This document shows, in pieces, positions 55,722 to 57,901 of a stretch of 57,901 nt of DNA. Location of the stretch: assembly GCA_034104265.1 (NCBI GenBank), contig JAXEEE010000039.1, positions 1 through 57,901 of the forward strand, in the 5' to 3' direction. The notes beneath the pieces were generated by a model. That model saw only the letters and a list, made by a program, of their open reading frames with translations. It made no database searches and was not told the DNA's origin. Both the position numbers and the translations under genes were made by a program. Each line of letters begins with the position of its first letter. The stretch's first letter is position 1. Origin of the DNA: UBA11524 sp034104265 (GTDB lineage Bacteria > Bacillota > Clostridia > Christensenellales > Aristaeellaceae).

Positions 55722-56846
55722 TCAGTACAATAGTTCCCCGGGCCGGTAGCCCTCCGGCAGCGGCTCCTCCTCCAGGAAGGGGAAGGATTCATCCTCCAGA
55801 ATGGGCAGGAAGTACGCATAGGGCGTGCGGTCGAATTCGCAGCCGTACCCGCTGGCCCCGAACCATCCGCCCTCGTGGGCCTTCAGGTTCAGATCCCGGG
55901 CGAACTTGGTGCGGTTGGAGCAGTCGTGCACCAGGATGGGCCACCCTTCCTCCGCCGCCGTGCGCATCAGGCGAAGGGTCAGCTCCCGGCTCCAGATGGG
56001 GGAAATGTACCCGTGGCGGCAGATGTAGAGGTTCTCCCCGGCGTAGTTGTCGATGTTGTTGGGGTTCAGGTGCAGCTCGGCACAGTTCATGAAGTCCAGG
56101 CCCGTGGCCAGGATCGTGTCCTTCTTGCGCATGAACGCCTCGAAGAACTCCGGGGTCATGGGGGTTTCGATGCCCACGGTGGGGATGTACCGCTTCGCCA
56201 GGGCGATATGGCGGATCACGCTGTCCGCGCAGCCCGAGGCCCCCAGGTTGAAGCGCAGCTCGTCCAGGCCCGCCTCGCCCAGGGCCCGCAGGTTCTCCTC
56301 CGTGGCCAGGGTGCCGTTGGTGTACATGTGCTGGTGGACGCCCGCCTCACGGAAGCGGCGGATGATGCCGTAGTACTTCTCAATCTCCATGAAGGGCTCC
56401 AGGTACACGTAGGACACCCCCGTGGGCTGGTTGCCCATGGAGAGCAGCAGCGGCACGTCCTCCTCCCGGTACTTGCTGCCGCCGATCTCCCACATGCCCT
56501 CGCCGATGGGGGGCTGGCAGTCCAGCTCGCCGTAGTTGTAGCAGAACTTGCACTGGATGTTGCAGCGGTTGGTCTTGCGGATGGCGCTCAGCCCCGTGCC
56601 CGTCAGGCAGGAGCGGCAGCCGGGGGAGAACTTCTCCTCCGGACCCACGAAATATGTGCGGCCCTGCAGGCTCTTCAGGCCCGGAATCTGCGCCATCAGC
56701 TCCTGCTGGCGGCGCTCCTCCGCCGCTTCAATCTGCGCGAACACCGCGTACACAATCTCCTCCTGCCGGGGGAAAAGCGTCTCCTCCTCCGGCAGCTGGG
56801 CAAAAAAGTCGAACCACATCAGCGCATCGCGCTTGGCAATCTTCAT
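55722..56846 (-). CDS. Radical SAM domain protein
   Basis: A 374-residue protein. The cluster motif is RCNIQCKFCYNYGE near residue 100 (CxxxCxxC), preceded by an extra CRSC pair near residue 82 that may bind a second cluster or zinc. The TIM-barrel part shows GVSYVYLEPFMEIEKYY and HMYTNGTLATEENLRALGEAG, typical of the family. It would cleave SAM to a radical in the cytosol; the substrate is unknown. The start at 56846 follows GGAGGAGG. It is followed directly by the AAA ATPase gene. Confidence 0.9.
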   Translation of the reverse strand: MKIAKRDALMWFDFFAQLPEEETLFPRQEEIVYAVFAQIEAAEERRQQELMAQIPGLKSLQGRTYFVGPEEKFSPGCRSCLTGTGLSAIRKTNRCNIQCKFCYNYGELDCQPPIGEGMWEIGGSKYREEDVPLLLSMGNQPTGVSYVYLEPFMEIEKYYGIIRRFREAGVHQHMYTNGTLATEENLRALGEAGLDELRFNLGASGCADSVIRHIALAKRYIPTVGIETPMTPEFFEAFMRKKDTILATGLDFMNCAELHLNPNNIDNYAGENLYICRHGYISPIWSRELTLRLMRTAAEEGWPILVHDCSNRTKFARDLNLKAHEGGWFGASGYGCEFDRTPYAYFLPILEDESFPFLEEEPLPEGYRPGELLY

Positions 56847-56939
56847 CAGGCCGATCCTCCTCCTCCGCCATGCTCTCCGGCGGGGTATTGCACCCATTAT
56901 ACCACGCCCGGCCCCGGGGGTAAAGAGCGGGAAGAAGGG

Positions 56940-56968
56940 TTGACAAGCCCATGCTCCGGGGCTATAAT
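56940..56968 (+). promoter_or_regulatory. Consensus promoter of nagB
   Basis: TTGACA (56940-56945), 17-base spacer, TATAAT (56963-56968), about 100 bases before the ATG. Confidence 0.9.
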
Positions 56969-56973
56969 GTAAT

Positions 56974-57048
56974 CAATACAACATGCTGCGGAAAAACTGA
57001 AACAGCGCGGTTTTTCCGCCGGTTTGGAAACAAGTTGTATCAATACAT
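56974..57048 (+). promoter_or_regulatory. nagB leader with inverted repeats and hairpin
   Basis: ATACAAC (56976-56982) and GTTGTAT (57034-57040) form an inverted pair flanking a hairpin, CGGAAAAAC/GGTTTTTCCG (56989-56997 / 57009-57018). TGTAT-CA-ATACA (57036-57047) is itself a near-palindrome, a possible GntR- or ROK-type operator. Confidence 0.5.
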
Positions 57049-57071
57049 CTGACAATTTGCGGAGGTGCGCC

Positions 57072-57797
57072 ATGCAGATCTGTGTCTATGATTCACCCGC
57101 CCAGGTGGGCCAGGCGGCGGCAACGCTGATGGCCGCGCAGCTCATCCATCGTCCGGACAGCGTTCTGGGCCTCGCCACGGGCTCCTCGCCCATTCCCGCC
57201 TACCAGCATCTGATCGCGCTCCACCGTCAGGGCGTGGTGGATTTCTCCCGGGCGACCACCTTCAACCTGGACGAGTACGTGGGCATTCCCGAGGAGCACG
57301 AGTGCAGCTACCACCGCTTCATGAACGAGCAGCTCTTCGACCATGTGAACATCCGCCGGGAGGCCGTACACGTCCCCAACGGCAACGCCCCTGACCTGGC
57401 CGTGGAGGGCGTGGCCTACGACGCGGCCATCCGCGCGGCGGGGGGCATCGACCTGCAGCTGCTGGGCATTGGCCGCAACGGCCATATCGGCTTCAACGAG
57501 CCGGGGGACAGCTTCGTCTACGGCTGCCACGAGGTGAAGCTGAGCCAGAGCACCATTGACGCGAACAAGCGCTTTTTCGCCTCCGAGGCGGACGTACCCC
57601 GCAGCGCCATCAGCCTGGGCATCGGGAGCATCATGAACGCGCGGCAGGTACTGCTGATTGCCACGGGCGAGGACAAGGCGGACGCGGTATACGAGGCGAT
57701 TCACGGCGACGTGACGCCCCAGGTTCAGGCGTCCATTCTGCGGACGCACCCGGACGTGATCTTCCTTCTCGACAAAGCGGCGGCAAAGCGGCTCTGA
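57072..57797 (+). CDS. nagB: Glucosamine-6-phosphate deaminase
   Basis: A 241-residue enzyme of the NagB family. Landmarks: LGLATGSSPIPAYQHLI near residue 33 (phosphate loop), TTFNLDEYVGIPEEHECSYH near 65 (catalytic Asp and Glu), LLGIGRNGHIGFNEPGDSF near 125 (catalytic histidine in GRNGHIGFNEP) and LIATGEDKADAVYEAI near 198. It converts glucosamine-6-phosphate to fructose-6-phosphate and ammonia. The start follows GGAGGTG. It is a single-gene unit ending in a family T element that runs to the contig end. Confidence 0.95.
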   Translation: MQICVYDSPAQVGQAAATLMAAQLIHRPDSVLGLATGSSPIPAYQHLIALHRQGVVDFSRATTFNLDEYVGIPEEHECSYHRFMNEQLFDHVNIRREAVHVPNGNAPDLAVEGVAYDAAIRAAGGIDLQLLGIGRNGHIGFNEPGDSFVYGCHEVKLSQSTIDANKRFFASEADVPRSAISLGIGSIMNARQVLLIATGEDKADAVYEAIHGDVTPQVQASILRTHPDVIFLLDKAAAKRL

Positions 57798-57811
57798 CGA
57801 GGCGCGTCAAC

Positions 57812-57901
57812 AAAGTGGCCTGCGGGCCACTTTTTTGAGTTTGGCAGCCTCTCGCTGGTCGCTTCGCTCCCGGCCGCTCGAGGCTGTAAGGAAAGTTTTC
57901 C
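57812..57901 (+). repeat. Terminator-linked structured element (family T), copy 3, cut by the contig end
   Basis: It starts 15 bases after the nagB stop with AAAGTGGCC/GGCCACTTT (57812-57833), then a CAGCCTC/GAGGCTG stem (57845-57851 / 57880-57886). The sequence ends within the third conserved stem (GTTTTCC). The assembly probably broke here because the repeat has many genomic copies. Confidence 0.82.

Overview
The window reads as one whole contig from a GC-rich (low-to-mid 60s % by eye) low-abundance-type Firmicute, most likely an uncultured gut or rumen Clostridia member (Christensenellales-like is my guess). Reasons: strong AGGAGG-type ribosome sites, TTGACA-N17-TATAAT promoters, YesM/YesN-type two-component genes, CUT1 sugar transporters with MKK-type signal peptides, and the neighbour order Xaa-Pro peptidase, efp, CD1247-type protein, tRNA-Ser genes. 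Both ends look like assembly limits: the first 66 bases contain a near-match to an Illumina adapter, and the last 90 bases lie inside a dispersed repeat.

Layout. 0.7-6.2 kb: cinA, a DUF378 membrane protein, a DUF1015 protein and a secreted SH3 protein, separated by repeat-rich DNA. 6.3-21.2 kb (minus strand): a plant-polysaccharide locus with a YesN-type regulator (frameshifted), a YesM-type kinase, a cupin, a small NifU-like protein, a GH38 alpha-mannosidase (split by an in-frame TAG), a GH28 pectinase-like enzyme, a complete CUT1 importer and a large uncharacterised enzyme. 21.7-24.7 kb: GH2 beta-galactosidase. 25.0-27.6 kb: housekeeping genes plus two tRNA-Ser genes. 27.6-30.3 kb: an AT-rich island with an unknown membrane/zinc-ribbon protein; it abuts a GH2 gene that has lost its N-terminus. 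32.2-42 kb: a second CUT1 importer, a membrane-anchored AraC regulator, a five-bladed-propeller glycosidase and a GH106-like enzyme. 42.1-43.3 kb: a three-gene ArsR/DUF2087 operon. 43.7-50.2 kb: a pentose module (GH3 glycosidase, FGGY kinase, DUF4867, fucose/arabinose isomerase-like). 50.4-57.8 kb: cysteine desulfurase, ROK regulator, GH39 xylosidase, radical SAM protein, AAA ATPase and nagB.

The genes together describe import and hydrolysis of pectin, mannan, galactan and xylan oligomers, with pentose and amino-sugar catabolism. Neither importer has its own ATPase, so a shared MsmX-type ATPase elsewhere is expected.

The most unusual signal lies between and inside the genes. Several families of structured, palindromic repeats recur, and their stems change by compensatory substitutions between copies, so the fold rather than the sequence is kept. 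One copy sits in frame inside the GH106-like gene and another supplies the C-terminus and stop codon of cinA, which recalls the palindromic elements of Rickettsia. Three copies of another family follow stop codons as terminator-linked elements.
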